A stretch of 64,000 nucleotides of DNA, taken from the NCBI RefSeq assembly GCF_022024015.1, contig NZ_CP091786.1, forward strand, positions 1,364,001-1,428,000, in the 5' to 3' direction. The notes under the pieces were generated by a model. The model was not told where the DNA came from. It searched no databases and was given only the letters and a program-made list of their open reading frames with translations. Of this stretch, positions 7,465 to 16,837 are shown piece after piece. Numbering within the stretch: the stretch's first letter is position 1; every line of letters begins with the position of its first letter. The position numbers were made by a program, and so were the translations under genes. The DNA comes from Prevotella sp. E9-3. GTDB lineage: Bacteria; Bacteroidota; Bacteroidia; Bacteroidales; Bacteroidaceae.

Positions 7465-8502
7465 TTATTCTATACCTCGTTCGTTGAGGGCTCGGGCATA
7501 ACGGGCTGCATTCTTAAGATGGTCGTTATAGGAGTGGGCAAAATTGTGAGTGCCTGAGAAATCTTCTTTTGCACACATGTATAAATAATTGTGGGATACA
7601 CGGTTTAAGACGGCATCAATACCTTTGATACTGGCAATTTTAATAGGACCAGGAGGAAGACCTTCATATTTGTAGGTGTTGTAAGGACTGTCGGTGTTGA
7701 GCATTCCATGGCGGATGCGATGGATGGCAAAATCGCCCAAGGCAAACTTCACCGTAGGATCTGCCTGGAGAGGCATTCCTACATGCAGGCGGTTCAGGTA
7801 CATACCGGCTATCATCGGCTTTTCCTTGGTGTTGGCAGTTTCTTCATCGATGATGCTGGCCAGGGTGCATACTTCGACAGGGGTGAGGCCAATAGCTTCA
7901 GCCTTATGAAGACGTTCGTAGTTCCAAAAAGTGTCGTGTTCACGTTTCATGCGCTGAAGGAACTTGTCGATATTGGTGTCCCAATACACTTCATAAGTGT
8001 TGGGCACAAACATGGCAGGAATGGTCTGTGTGGTATAGCCCAGTGAAGCACAGTAAGCCGAATCTGTCAATGAGCAGGCAATGGTCGTGCTGTCAATCAT
8101 GAGTTTCCTACTCAATACACCAGCCAATATCTGTATGGTTCGACTCTCAGGGATGGTGAGCATTACAGGTGCCTGCTGACCGTTGCGTAGACGGCGGAAA
8201 ATGGTTATCACGCCATCGTTGGGATTAACAGCAAAGCGTCCGGTGCGGATGTGATTTTCGTAATCGCTGTGACGCAGTAGAGTGCCAAGGGCAGTCATTC
8301 CATGACGTGAGCCAACAGTGGAGAATTTATTATATACAGAGTCGATATTGTCATTGGCATCGATATATACATATTCTGTCTGGGTGTGATAAGTGAAACC
8401 TGTGAAGAAATAGTAATAAATAATTACTAACAAACCGACAAAGCATATACCGGCAGGCAATAGATAGAAATATTTTTCGCTGAATAGTTTCTTGTTGATC
8501 AT
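7465..8502 (-). CDS. mltG: Endolytic murein transglycosylase MltG (YceG family)
   Basis: MltG cuts nascent glycan strands at the inner membrane and so sets their length. The 345-residue protein has one N-terminal membrane helix (LLPAGICFVGLLVIIYYYFF, about residues 14-33) and a periplasmic YceG domain. The catalytic region is recognisable: LASIIDEETANTKEKPMIAG, with the catalytic Glu in the IIDEE segment, then LHVGMPLQADPTVKFALG and the closing SPYNTYKYEGLPPGPI. Length is normal (E. coli 340). Start ATG 8502. The upstream kinase gene ends 47 bp before it on the same strand, so both could be on one transcript. Confidence 0.94.
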   Translation of the reverse strand: MINKKLFSEKYFYLLPAGICFVGLLVIIYYYFFTGFTYHTQTEYVYIDANDNIDSVYNKFSTVGSRHGMTALGTLLRHSDYENHIRTGRFAVNPNDGVITIFRRLRNGQQAPVMLTIPESRTIQILAGVLSRKLMIDSTTIACSLTDSAYCASLGYTTQTIPAMFVPNTYEVYWDTNIDKFLQRMKREHDTFWNYERLHKAEAIGLTPVEVCTLASIIDEETANTKEKPMIAGMYLNRLHVGMPLQADPTVKFALGDFAIHRIRHGMLNTDSPYNTYKYEGLPPGPIKIASIKGIDAVLNRVSHNYLYMCAKEDFSGTHNFAHSYNDHLKNAARYARALNERGIE

Positions 8503-8548
8503 ATTTGTTCGAAATTTTATGGTCTTTTTTTTATGGTGATGTGTGGTG

Positions 8549-10624
8549 CTATAACGGCAGTTGCATCACAAAACGAGCTCCTTTGCCTAGACCGCCATAG
8601 GTGGTGTCGAGTGTGATGTCACCTCCCAGACGGCGAGCCAGTGAACGAGCTACGGTTAGACCGATACCTGTACCATCGTAGTATTCGTTCAGTTGAACAA
8701 ACTCTTCAAAGATACGCTCAGCATCTTTCTCAGCAATTCCTATGCCAGAATCTTCAATAGTGAAGAAAATACTGTCGTTGCTGACTGAAAGGCAGAGATG
8801 CACCGTTTGCTTTGTAGTGATTTGAACGTCGCCTGTTGCCTCGGCTCCACGAGTGAATTTGCGGGCATTGTCGAGAAGGAGCGAGAGGGCACGTGTGGCA
8901 CTGGACAGATGAGTGCGTACCATTTGCGACTCGGCTTCGGTCGTCAGCTGAAGGTCAAAATCAAGATGGGGGGCAGAGGCTACTCCGCTGGCCTCAATGG
9001 CTTCGGCTGCAATCTGAACAGCAGGAACCTCATCGGTACGCTCAATGGTGGCACGACTGTTAACATCGCTTAGCTCTAACATCTTATTGACCAGTCCGGT
9101 GATGCGGTTGGTATTGTCGATGATCTGTTTGTTGATATCGGCACGGGTGGCATCGTCAAGTTCCATATTTGGGGTGGTGATAACCTGAGTGAAACCAGAG
9201 AGGATGTTCAATGGGGTTCGTATCTCGTGTGAAACTTGCTGAATGAAGTTCGTCTTCATCTTTGAAGATTCCTCAGCACGAGCATTGGCAATGGTCAGTT
9301 GGGCATTGCTTTCAGCCAGTTTGTCGTAGGCTTTCTGCAGCCGTATGGCAGAGCGACGTCTATTGACGCTATACACAGTGAGGAATACGATAACCAAGGT
9401 GAATACAACAATTGAGGTGAGTAAACGTTGCCGGTTGATGTCGGACTGCTGTTGGGCTATCTGCATCTCTTTCTGCTGGGTGTCGTAGATAATGGACAGT
9501 TCGGCGGCATCGTCGTTCTTTTGCCAAATAATAGCTGAGTCGAGGGCAGTACAAATATAGTCTGCTACGGCAAGAGCACTGTCGGTACGATGAGCCCCCA
9601 GATTGGCACGGAATTTTGGAACCAGTTGGTTCTTGATGTTATCGAGATTGGGCTTAAATCCGTGCAAGCTCATCTGACCATCGAGAATCTGAAAGTTGTC
9701 GGCAGCCTCGCTCCATCGATGGGCGGCAATGAGATAGTTGGTGGCTTCCATCTTTCCATCCCCAGTTTTTGCATATTGGGTCTTAAGGGCAGCATGATAG
9801 GCCAGAGCAGCCTCTGCTTTACGTCCTAAACCTTCGAGGGCACAAGCGCGGTACAGATAAAGGCGAGCACTCTGCTTGTCTATAAAAAAAGGCTTGGCAT
9901 CGTTCTGCTTCTTGTATTGGTCGAGAAGTTCTGCGAAACGCTCGGTCCATATGAAAGCCTCTGAATAATACTCGAGATGAAGCAGATTGTCGGTAATGGT
10001 GATAATGCCGATAATGGCATTGGAATAACTTTCGGACGAACCATTCTCCGTTTGTATGATGTCTTGATAGATTTCGTAGGCATGTTCGTAATTCTCTTCG
10101 GCTTCTTTCTCTTTGCCAAGATGTAACTGACAACCGCCTATTGAAGCATGCAAGCAGGCATAGTCAGGATTCATTGTGTATCCTTTTTCTTTCAGAGTAG
10201 CCAAAACGGGGATGCATACATTGATAGTTCCTTCGTAATCACCTTTCAACAAAAGAAGGGTGGAGAGACGGCTGGCTGCCATACCATAGAATTTCGCGTC
10301 CTCGTCGGTAGATATGTTGAAAGTAAGGGCTTTTTTCCAGTAAGTCTCGGCCTGACGGTTCATTTGAAGACGAGAGTAAGCATAGCCGCGCCAATAGCTC
10401 GATTGAATGCCTTCCACTGAACCAGAGTCTTCCTGTTGGTCGAGGATGGTGAGCATTTGATGGTAATCACGAGCATCATAGGCAGTTTTGATAAGACTGT
10501 CTGTGTGAGGTTTAAGTTCAGTATTCTTGCTGTCAGGGCTACAAGAACAAACGAATATGGAAGAGCAGGCAACTATCAGACCTGTGATGTATAGGTGTAT
10601 TAAATGATTGAAGTGTGTTCGCAT
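8549..10624 (-). CDS. TPR-containing lipoprotein sensor histidine kinase
   Basis: A 691-residue membrane kinase. I start it at ATG 10624 (MRTHFNHLIHLYITG), because that gives a signal sequence ending in a lipobox-like VCSC; an upstream TTG-type extension is less likely. A periplasmic TPR region fills residues about 40-380, a membrane helix with LTSIVVFTLVIVFLTVY lies near 400-420, then a short coiled coil and the kinase core: H-box QQVSHEIRTPLNILSGF (phospho-His near 466), N-box NARKF, G1 DSGIGIA and G2 GTGIGLTVARSLARRLGG. No receiver or DNA-binding domain is attached and no response regulator is adjacent. The TPR module probably senses a periplasmic protein or ligand. Confidence 0.9.
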   Translation of the reverse strand: MRTHFNHLIHLYITGLIVACSSIFVCSCSPDSKNTELKPHTDSLIKTAYDARDYHQMLTILDQQEDSGSVEGIQSSYWRGYAYSRLQMNRQAETYWKKALTFNISTDEDAKFYGMAASRLSTLLLLKGDYEGTINVCIPVLATLKEKGYTMNPDYACLHASIGGCQLHLGKEKEAEENYEHAYEIYQDIIQTENGSSESYSNAIIGIITITDNLLHLEYYSEAFIWTERFAELLDQYKKQNDAKPFFIDKQSARLYLYRACALEGLGRKAEAALAYHAALKTQYAKTGDGKMEATNYLIAAHRWSEAADNFQILDGQMSLHGFKPNLDNIKNQLVPKFRANLGAHRTDSALAVADYICTALDSAIIWQKNDDAAELSIIYDTQQKEMQIAQQQSDINRQRLLTSIVVFTLVIVFLTVYSVNRRRSAIRLQKAYDKLAESNAQLTIANARAEESSKMKTNFIQQVSHEIRTPLNILSGFTQVITTPNMELDDATRADINKQIIDNTNRITGLVNKMLELSDVNSRATIERTDEVPAVQIAAEAIEASGVASAPHLDFDLQLTTEAESQMVRTHLSSATRALSLLLDNARKFTRGAEATGDVQITTKQTVHLCLSVSNDSIFFTIEDSGIGIAEKDAERIFEEFVQLNEYYDGTGIGLTVARSLARRLGGDITLDTTYGGLGKGARFVMQLPL

Positions 10625-10727
10625 CTTCTCAGAGTTATTTCGTTGGTCGTTGGCCACAAAGGTACAAAAGTTCCAGAACAAAACGAGGATTTATGCAAAA
10701 AAAATAGGACAAAACGTTTTTTTTTAT

Positions 10728-10735
10728 TACTTTTG
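10728..10735 (+). promoter_or_regulatory. -7 element upstream of the amylomaltase gene
   Basis: TACTTTTG fits TAnnTTTG and lies 25 bp before ATG 10761. No TTTG is found 19-20 bases upstream, so this is a one-box promoter prediction. Confidence 0.4.
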
Positions 10736-10760
10736 TAGCGTAAATAATGCCTTGAAAGGA

Positions 10761-13352
10761 ATGAAATTCAAATTTTCAATCAACTATAGAACGGAATGGG
10801 GGCAGCAGCTCATTGTTTGTATGACTTGTCGGGCCAATGATGGAATAGAACGATCGGTTCAACTGCCATTGAATACGCAGGACGGAGAATACTGGGAAGG
10901 GGAGACGGTCTTGCTGGAATCGAGAAGAAATGCCATTGACTCTTTTACATATTATTATATTGTAGCCGATCAGGAAGGAAACGAACTGAGAAGGGAATGG
11001 ACACGGATCGGAAGGAAATATGCTGTCGATGAATCGAAAACATTCATCTTTCACGACCAATGGCTGGATATACCACTGAATAGTCATCTCTATACTTCCG
11101 CTTATGAAGTGACAACTGCTCATTCGAATGCTGAAAAGAAACTTCCTTCCTCAAAGTTGCCATTATTTCGAAAGACTGTACTTTTTCATGTTCTTGCTCC
11201 ATTACTGAAGAAGGGGCAGAAACTGGCTATAGTGGGAAGTCACCCTGCTTTGGGCGCATGGAATACAACTCGTTTCCTGCCAATGGAACAGGTTGGCACG
11301 AACGATTGGATGCTGACGCTGAATGTGGACTGGATTGGTATGCCCATTGAATATAAGTATGTGGTTACTGATGAGGCAACCCACGAACTAGTGGAATGGG
11401 AAGAAGGTGACAATCGCATTGTGGATGGTGAATTGGCTGAGGGTGAGGTGCTTGTGCTTTGCGGGGAACCTCTACGCCTGGCCGATAAAACTTGGAGAGC
11501 GGCCGGTGTGTGTGTGCCTGTGTTTGCCTTGCGTAGTGAACAGTCTTGGGGAGTGGGCGATTTCGGCGATTTGAAACGCTTTGTTGACTGGGCCGCACTT
11601 GTGAACATGAAAGTGATTCAGTTGTTGCCGGTCAACGATACCAGAAATTCCCATAGATGGGGTGACAGCTATCCTTATAATATTATGTCGGCCTTTGCAC
11701 TCCATCCACAGTATCTGGACTTGAACCAGTTAGGCAAACTGAAAGATAAGAAACAAATGACCTCCTTCCTTCGCAGACGGAGCGAGCTGAATGCACTCAG
11801 CTATAGTGACTATGAAGCGGTGGAAAGGGTAAAAACAGAATATATACATCTTTTTTTCCATCAAGAAGGGGAAAAAACGCTGACTTCGGAAGAGTTCCTT
11901 TCTTGGCGTGAAACGAACAAGATCTGGCTGGATGATGAACCGGAAGAACAGTTCGTACAGTTTCATCTGCACAAACAACTGAAGGATGCCTCCGACTATG
12001 CCCGCCAAAAGGGCGTTTTCCTCAAAGGTGATCTGCCTATAGGCGTGAGCAAGGACAGCAGGGAAGTGAAGACTTATCCGACTTTCTTCAACATAGAAAG
12101 TCAGACAGGTGCTCCACCTGATGCCTTCTCAATGCAGGGACAGAACTGGGGATTCCCCACATACCATTGGGAACATGATGGGGAGAAAGTTGGAACAATG
12201 ACAATTGAAGACTGGTTTAGAAGTCGTCTGAAGCATCAGGAACAGTATTTTGATGCTCTTCGTATAGATCACGTATTGGGCTTTTTCCGTATTTGGGAAA
12301 TTCCTAACGACCAATTGTTTGGAACGATGGGGCATTTTTCGCCAGCACTGCCTTTCACACCAAGTGAGATAGAATATTTCGGACTACCATTCAGGAAAGA
12401 TTTCTTGACTAAGCCTTTTATCAACGATCGGATAATAGACAAGTTCTTTGGGATTCATGCTGTCTATGTGAGAGATACTTTCTTGGAGAGGAAACCTTAT
12501 GGTATGTATGAACTGAAACCGGAGGTGAATACGCAAAGAAAGATACAAAAGGCCTTTGAAGGGAAAAATGATGAGAACAGTCTGTGGATACGCGATGCAT
12601 TATATAGACTGGTGGCTAATGTACTTTTTGTAGAGGATCCCTATCAGGCTGATATGTATCATCCACGTATCTCCGCCTATAAAGAAACTGTGTTTGAAGC
12701 TTTGAATAGTGAGGAACGAGATGCCTTTATGCGTCTATATAATCATTTCTTTTATCAACGTCATTCAATGTATTGGGGATCGATTGGTTATAAACGGTTG
12801 TCCGATATTCTAAGAGATACAAGAATGATGATTTGCGCAGAGGATTTAGGTATGTTGCCCGACTGCGTGGAACCTGTGTTGGACGCACTCCGCATCCTGA
12901 CTCTTGAAATACAACAAATGCCTAAGCAGAGTGGGGTGGAGTTCGCTCATTTGGATGGCAATCCAGTGCGAAGTGTGGCAACTATTGCAACGCACGATAT
13001 GGCTCCCTTGCGACTGTGGTGGGAAGAGAGCCCGGAGCGTACTCAGCGATTTTTTACAACGATGCTTCAGAAACAGGGACGTGCTCCTGAGCATCTGCCT
13101 GCCCACCTGGCCGAAGAGATGATTGCCCGACACTTATATTCACCATCGATGCTCTGTGTGCTGGCCTTACAAGACTGGTTGGCTATGGATGGCGAATTGC
13201 GCAGAAAGAATCCGCGTGAAGAGCGAATTAATGTGCCAAGTGATCCTTTCAATCGTTGGCAGTATCGCATGCACTTGAATATTGAGGATCTGATGAATGC
13301 TAGTCGTTTTAATGGCAAACTGAAAATGATGATTACTCGTAGCAAGCGCTGA
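10761..13352 (+). CDS. malQ: 4-alpha-glucanotransferase (GH77 amylomaltase) with N-terminal CBM20 domains
   Basis: The enzyme transfers maltosyl units between alpha-1,4-glucans in glycogen or maltodextrin metabolism. I start at ATG 10761 (MKFKFSINYR, 863 residues), since 51 upstream codons overlap the divergent kinase promoter. Two starch-binding modules precede the catalytic domain: about residues 1-115, and about 130-245, the second with LAIVGSHPALGAWNTTRFLP, the hallmark of CBM20. The GH77 domain follows: nucleophile Asp in LRIDHVLGFFRIWE, acid/base Glu in MICAEDLGMLP and third Asp in ATHDMAPLRLWWE. The length fits the long, plant DPE2-like type of MalQ rather than the ~500-residue bacterial type. 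No signal peptide, so cytoplasmic. Confidence 0.93.
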   Translation: MKFKFSINYRTEWGQQLIVCMTCRANDGIERSVQLPLNTQDGEYWEGETVLLESRRNAIDSFTYYYIVADQEGNELRREWTRIGRKYAVDESKTFIFHDQWLDIPLNSHLYTSAYEVTTAHSNAEKKLPSSKLPLFRKTVLFHVLAPLLKKGQKLAIVGSHPALGAWNTTRFLPMEQVGTNDWMLTLNVDWIGMPIEYKYVVTDEATHELVEWEEGDNRIVDGELAEGEVLVLCGEPLRLADKTWRAAGVCVPVFALRSEQSWGVGDFGDLKRFVDWAALVNMKVIQLLPVNDTRNSHRWGDSYPYNIMSAFALHPQYLDLNQLGKLKDKKQMTSFLRRRSELNALSYSDYEAVERVKTEYIHLFFHQEGEKTLTSEEFLSWRETNKIWLDDEPEEQFVQFHLHKQLKDASDYARQKGVFLKGDLPIGVSKDSREVKTYPTFFNIESQTGAPPDAFSMQGQNWGFPTYHWEHDGEKVGTMTIEDWFRSRLKHQEQYFDALRIDHVLGFFRIWEIPNDQLFGTMGHFSPALPFTPSEIEYFGLPFRKDFLTKPFINDRIIDKFFGIHAVYVRDTFLERKPYGMYELKPEVNTQRKIQKAFEGKNDENSLWIRDALYRLVANVLFVEDPYQADMYHPRISAYKETVFEALNSEERDAFMRLYNHFFYQRHSMYWGSIGYKRLSDILRDTRMMICAEDLGMLPDCVEPVLDALRILTLEIQQMPKQSGVEFAHLDGNPVRSVATIATHDMAPLRLWWEESPERTQRFFTTMLQKQGRAPEHLPAHLAEEMIARHLYSPSMLCVLALQDWLAMDGELRRKNPREERINVPSDPFNRWQYRMHLNIEDLMNASRFNGKLKMMITRSKR

Positions 13353-13358
13353 CCTCAT

Positions 13359-13446
13359 GATATCCTAAGGGAATCCACCCGATGTCTTATGGGAATCTAC
13401 CCGATGTCTTATGGGAATCTACCCGATGCCTTAAAGGAATGTAGAA
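13359..13446. repeat. Array B: four 22-bp tandem units between malQ and the HAD gene
   Basis: Units start at 13359, 13381, 13403 and 13425. The two middle units are identical (GATGTCTTATGGGAATCTAC then CC); the outer ones differ at several positions each. The array starts 6 bp after the malQ stop and ends 14 bp before the next start codon. The period equals that of arrays A and C, but the sequence is different. Confidence 0.85.
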
Positions 13447-13460
13447 GATCTAATGTTTGA

Positions 13461-14114
13461 ATGATGAAAGAATACAATACATATATATTTGACCTTGACG
13501 GAACGCTATTGAATACACTTACTGATTTGGCAACTTCTGTCAATTTTGCACTTCGTTCTTATGGAATGCCTGAACATTCAATCGAAGATGTTAGGCTATT
13601 CGTGGGAAATGGAGTTAAAATGTTGATGAAGCGTGCTGTTCCTGGTGGTGAGGAGAATCCACTGTTTGAGGAGGCTTTTCAGACTTTTCGTGAGCATTAC
13701 CTGCAGCATTCACTTGACACTACCTGTCCGTATGAAGGAATTACTCAATTGCTTGAGGAACTGAAATTGCGTGGCAAGCATTTGGCTGTGGTAAGTAATA
13801 AGTTCTATCTGGCCACTCAAGAACTCTGCAAACATTTCTTTCCTCAGACCATACAGGTGGCCATTGGCGAACATGAGGTTGAAGGCATTCGCAGGAAACC
13901 TGCTCCTGATACTGTGATGGAAGCCCTTAGACAGATGGGCGTTTCAAAGGAGAATGCCGTGTATGTTGGCGATAGCGATGTGGATATTATGACTGCCCGT
14001 AATGCCGGGATTCCTTGTATCAGTGTGCTTTGGGGGTTCCGCGATAGGGAGTTCCTTGAAAAAAATGGAGCAACCACTTTCGCAGTTGCTCCACGTGATA
14101 TTCTCTCTATATAG
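13461..14114 (+). CDS. gph: HAD-family hydrolase, phosphoglycolate phosphatase type
   Basis: A 217-residue haloacid-dehalogenase phosphatase of the Gph/PGMB type. Motif I is FDLDGTLLNTL (both Asp present), a helical cap follows, motif II is VVSNKFY, motif III RKPAPD and motif IV VGDSDVDIMTARNAG. Phosphoglycolate or another small phosphate ester is the likely substrate, but substrate specificity in this family cannot be read from motifs. Two ATGs occur in tandem (13461 and 13464). It follows malQ on the same strand with only the 22-bp repeat array between them, and ends tail-to-tail 6 bp from the small gene on the other strand. Confidence 0.85.
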   Translation: MMKEYNTYIFDLDGTLLNTLTDLATSVNFALRSYGMPEHSIEDVRLFVGNGVKMLMKRAVPGGEENPLFEEAFQTFREHYLQHSLDTTCPYEGITQLLEELKLRGKHLAVVSNKFYLATQELCKHFFPQTIQVAIGEHEVEGIRRKPAPDTVMEALRQMGVSKENAVYVGDSDVDIMTARNAGIPCISVLWGFRDREFLEKNGATTFAVAPRDILSI

Positions 14115-14120
14115 CGGTTT

Positions 14121-14249
14121 CTATAGTGCCTCGTCATCAGGGCGAATGGGCTTGCGAGTCAATTTGGGCAGATGTCGCTTCTGTCTCAAATAGGCCTCCT
14201 TGCGGGCCTCATAGTCTTCAAGGCGCTTTTCTATAAATCCGTCTGCCAT
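14121..14249 (-). CDS. Small basic protein of 42 residues, conserved-looking
   Basis: ATG at 14249 opens a 42-codon frame ending TAG at 14121. The peptide starts MADGFIEKRLEDYEARK, continues EAYLRQKRHLPKL and ends PIRPDDEAL. It is highly charged, with no hydrophobic segment, and predicted to be mostly one amphipathic helix. Short proteins starting MADxFIEx(H/R)xEDYExRK are, to my recollection, found in many Bacteroidales genomes without known function. It occupies nearly all of the space between the HAD gene and the DUF4270 gene. Function unknown. Confidence 0.65.
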   Translation of the reverse strand: MADGFIEKRLEDYEARKEAYLRQKRHLPKLTRKPIRPDDEAL

Positions 14250-14321
14250 ATCTTTCTTTTGTTTTGTAACCTGTATTCTTGCCGTTTGCAGGCTTCTTTC
14301 GCATCGTTTAGAAGTTACTGT

Positions 14322-15779
14322 TTAATGCTTGAACTTAGCAAAGACAGTGCTTATCTCGATGGGCGAATCCTTTCCACCTACCAGTTTTGTACTGCGCAGC
14401 GACAAATCGTGGGCAATACTGGTGACTGTTGAAGAACTGGATGCCGTTGTATAGGTAACAGGAACGAGTACAACTTTGTAATGGTCTGACTTCGGATCTG
14501 CCCAAGTGGGATCTTTGTCAATGTGCTGCTTGCGCATGTTCCAAAGATGGGTAACCAGTTTTGAAATGTTAGTAAACGAATAGATGTTATATGTTGAATT
14601 GAAACTGGTCAGATAGGAAGTCTTGCTATCGGGCAGTGATTTGTGCTCAAAGAAAGCATGCAGACTGTCTTTCATTACCATCAGAAGGTTCTGTGGTGTA
14701 CCAAGGGTACGCTCGCCAGGATTCTCGATGTTCATACGTTGGAACGAAATCTTTGCAGCAAGTAGGGAGTCGTTCTCATGGCCATTCCAAATGCTGGCTA
14801 TTGGTAGGGTGGCTTCGGTGAACAGTCCGGCAGGAGTCTTCAGATAAGTCAGCGAATTGTCATTGGCAAGTGTTGTCAAGTTGGACTTGTCGTTGCTGAT
14901 CTTGATGGTCTGCATCACTTCTTTAGTACCTGCCATTGTGATAGCAGCGCTGAACAATGAGTCGCGGTTTACACGATAGTAAACGCGTAGTCCGATATGA
15001 GGTACTGCTGCATGAAAACCAACACCATTTGTAATCTCAAAGAACAGACCTGGACAGATGTCGCGTGCAAAAACGTACGAGTTGGGGAATTGGCCGTTGT
15101 GAGATTTCTTATAGGCCAGCAACTTTTGAAGAATGTAGGTGCCGTAATTCTTATAGGTCTTGTTGTCTTTGTCTGTGTAAGCCTGATTAAGTGGAATGTG
15201 GATATTGTTCAGGTAGGAAGTAGAATTACGTACGCTGTCATTGTCAGTCTTGTTGTCGTAGGTGAATACGTGATTATAGTCTATGCCTCCTTTAGAAGTG
15301 CGCAACAAGTCTTTGACATCATAGTTGGAATAATAGCGAAGAGTCGGATCAACTGCTGTTCCCAGCTCGCGTACTCTGAGCGTCATTGCATTCAGGTTGT
15401 CAGTGCTGGAGAAAGGATTGGTGATAAAAAGGATTATATCGCAGGAGTCGGCAACAATTTCTCCATTCTCTTTGCTCACAATATACTCTTCGTCAGAGAC
15501 ATACATGTTGGAGAGAAGATTGAATTGTGTACTGAACTCACTTTTTACCTCTGAGTGAGTTTCAGGGTCTTCAATCTTTCCTAAATAGCAGGAACTGGCA
15601 GCGGAAAGAACAGAGTCGGCGATGAGTGTGTTTGTGTAAACCCAGTCTGTCTTGGTGTTGACAGAGAGTTCGTCGCTCTCATTGGTCAACGTGTTTCCTA
15701 CCGTTAACGTATCTTCATCACAAGAAGAAATGGCTATGGCCGCCATAACGACCCCAGCCATGTAAAATAGTCTATTCAT
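14322..15779 (-). CDS. DUF4270-family lipoprotein
   Basis: The 485-residue product has a signal peptide with a lipobox-like AISSC at about residue 20 and the DUF4270 beginning DEDTLTVGNTLTN. Most of the protein is beta-rich and carries no catalytic motif. I start at ATG 15779 (MNRLFYMAGVV); six more codons upstream are open but add nothing to the signal sequence. In Bacteroidota, genes of this family stand next to glycogen-synthase-like and panC genes, and the same order is seen here. It is probably attached to the outer membrane; its role is unknown. The gene ends 72 bp from the 42-residue gene, same strand. Confidence 0.82.
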   Translation of the reverse strand: MNRLFYMAGVVMAAIAISSCDEDTLTVGNTLTNESDELSVNTKTDWVYTNTLIADSVLSAASSCYLGKIEDPETHSEVKSEFSTQFNLLSNMYVSDEEYIVSKENGEIVADSCDIILFITNPFSSTDNLNAMTLRVRELGTAVDPTLRYYSNYDVKDLLRTSKGGIDYNHVFTYDNKTDNDSVRNSTSYLNNIHIPLNQAYTDKDNKTYKNYGTYILQKLLAYKKSHNGQFPNSYVFARDICPGLFFEITNGVGFHAAVPHIGLRVYYRVNRDSLFSAAITMAGTKEVMQTIKISNDKSNLTTLANDNSLTYLKTPAGLFTEATLPIASIWNGHENDSLLAAKISFQRMNIENPGERTLGTPQNLLMVMKDSLHAFFEHKSLPDSKTSYLTSFNSTYNIYSFTNISKLVTHLWNMRKQHIDKDPTWADPKSDHYKVVLVPVTYTTASSSSTVTSIAHDLSLRSTKLVGGKDSPIEISTVFAKFKH

Positions 15780-15859
15780 GTGTAATTGAATATTCAAAAT
15801 CTAAAATACAATCTGCAAATTTGTTTTTCTGTGTGGCGTTCCAATTTTGTTCATGGATT

Positions 15860-16672
15860 TTATTCCACGTCTGGACAAATCTGATCATAGAATGCTTCAT
15901 AAGCATCGGCAAAATCTTCTTGATACCCAAGCATAGGAATCTTTTTCTTTTCTACATGCTTCAGCAAACTTGCATTAACATCCTTTTCAGCCAGAATGAT
16001 TCCATCGCTATAGTCGATAGCCAATTTTCCTAATTCTTCGAAATCAAAGTCGTCCTTATAGTCTTTTAGTAATTCTGCCTTTGCTTCGCGGAATTCCAGG
16101 CACTCTTTGAAATTGGCACCAAGATCCTTCTTCAGTGATTTTGCAAATAGTGAGGTTACCACCTTTGTATTGGCAAATGATGGCTCTTCATGATAGGCAG
16201 TTTTAATGTATAGGGGAACGACAGCACTCATCCATCCCTGACAGTGGATAATGTCTGGAGTCCAGCGAAGTTTCTTCACGGTTTCCAATACACCACGTGC
16301 GAAGAATATGGCACGCTCACCATTATCGGGATAATCTTCACCCATCTCATCGGAAGACATTTGACGTTTGGTAAAATAGTCATCATTGTCAATGAAATAG
16401 ATCTGAATGCGAGCCGACTGGATACTTGCAACTTTGATAATCAGTGGGTGGTCGGTCTCATTGATGATGAGATTCATACCCGAGAGGCGCTGTACTTCAT
16501 GTAGTTGACCTCTTCGTTCATTGATATTTCCCCATTTAGGCATAAATGTACGAATCTCGTGACCTTTCTCTTGGATTGCTTGAGGAAGAGCGTGGCCCAT
16601 TAAAGACATGTTACTATCAGGTACGTAGGGGGCAATCTCTTGATTGATGAATAGGATTTTCTTCTTTTCCAT
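15860..16672 (-). CDS. Single-domain GT5 (glycogen synthase N-domain)-like protein
   Basis: The 270-residue protein matches only the N-terminal Rossmann domain of GT5 glycogen/starch synthases (for example KILFINQEIAPYV, then ALPQAIQEKGHEIRTFMPKW, and later PDIIHCQGWMSAVVPLYIK). Two things are unlike a normal GlgA: the whole C-terminal domain is absent, and the ADP-glucose-binding KTGGL motif expected right after EIAPYV is replaced by PDSNM. Bacteroidota commonly carry such short proteins annotated as glycogen synthase, so this is not a fresh truncation. I doubt it can synthesise glycogen. It lies 80 bp upstream of the DUF4270 gene on the same strand, likely one transcript, and is divergent from panC. 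Confidence 0.8.
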   Translation of the reverse strand: MEKKKILFINQEIAPYVPDSNMSLMGHALPQAIQEKGHEIRTFMPKWGNINERRGQLHEVQRLSGMNLIINETDHPLIIKVASIQSARIQIYFIDNDDYFTKRQMSSDEMGEDYPDNGERAIFFARGVLETVKKLRWTPDIIHCQGWMSAVVPLYIKTAYHEEPSFANTKVVTSLFAKSLKKDLGANFKECLEFREAKAELLKDYKDDFDFEELGKLAIDYSDGIILAEKDVNASLLKHVEKKKIPMLGYQEDFADAYEAFYDQICPDVE

Positions 16673-16837
16673 CGTTATAGATGATGATTATTTTTCGCAA
16701 AGGTACAAAAAAAAACTTGCAAAAGATAATAAAATGCGCGATTTTAGGAAAAAGTGACATTTTATAGGCTTATTTTTAGTGTTTTTTTTCCTTATTTGTG
16801 AAAAATGTTGTTATTTTGCACGCTCAAATTGAAAGCA

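Noticed and set aside
7342..7557. 71-codon plus-strand frame through the candidate sRNA
   Set aside because: Starts inside the promoter, upstream of the expected transcription start, and runs antisense into mltG.
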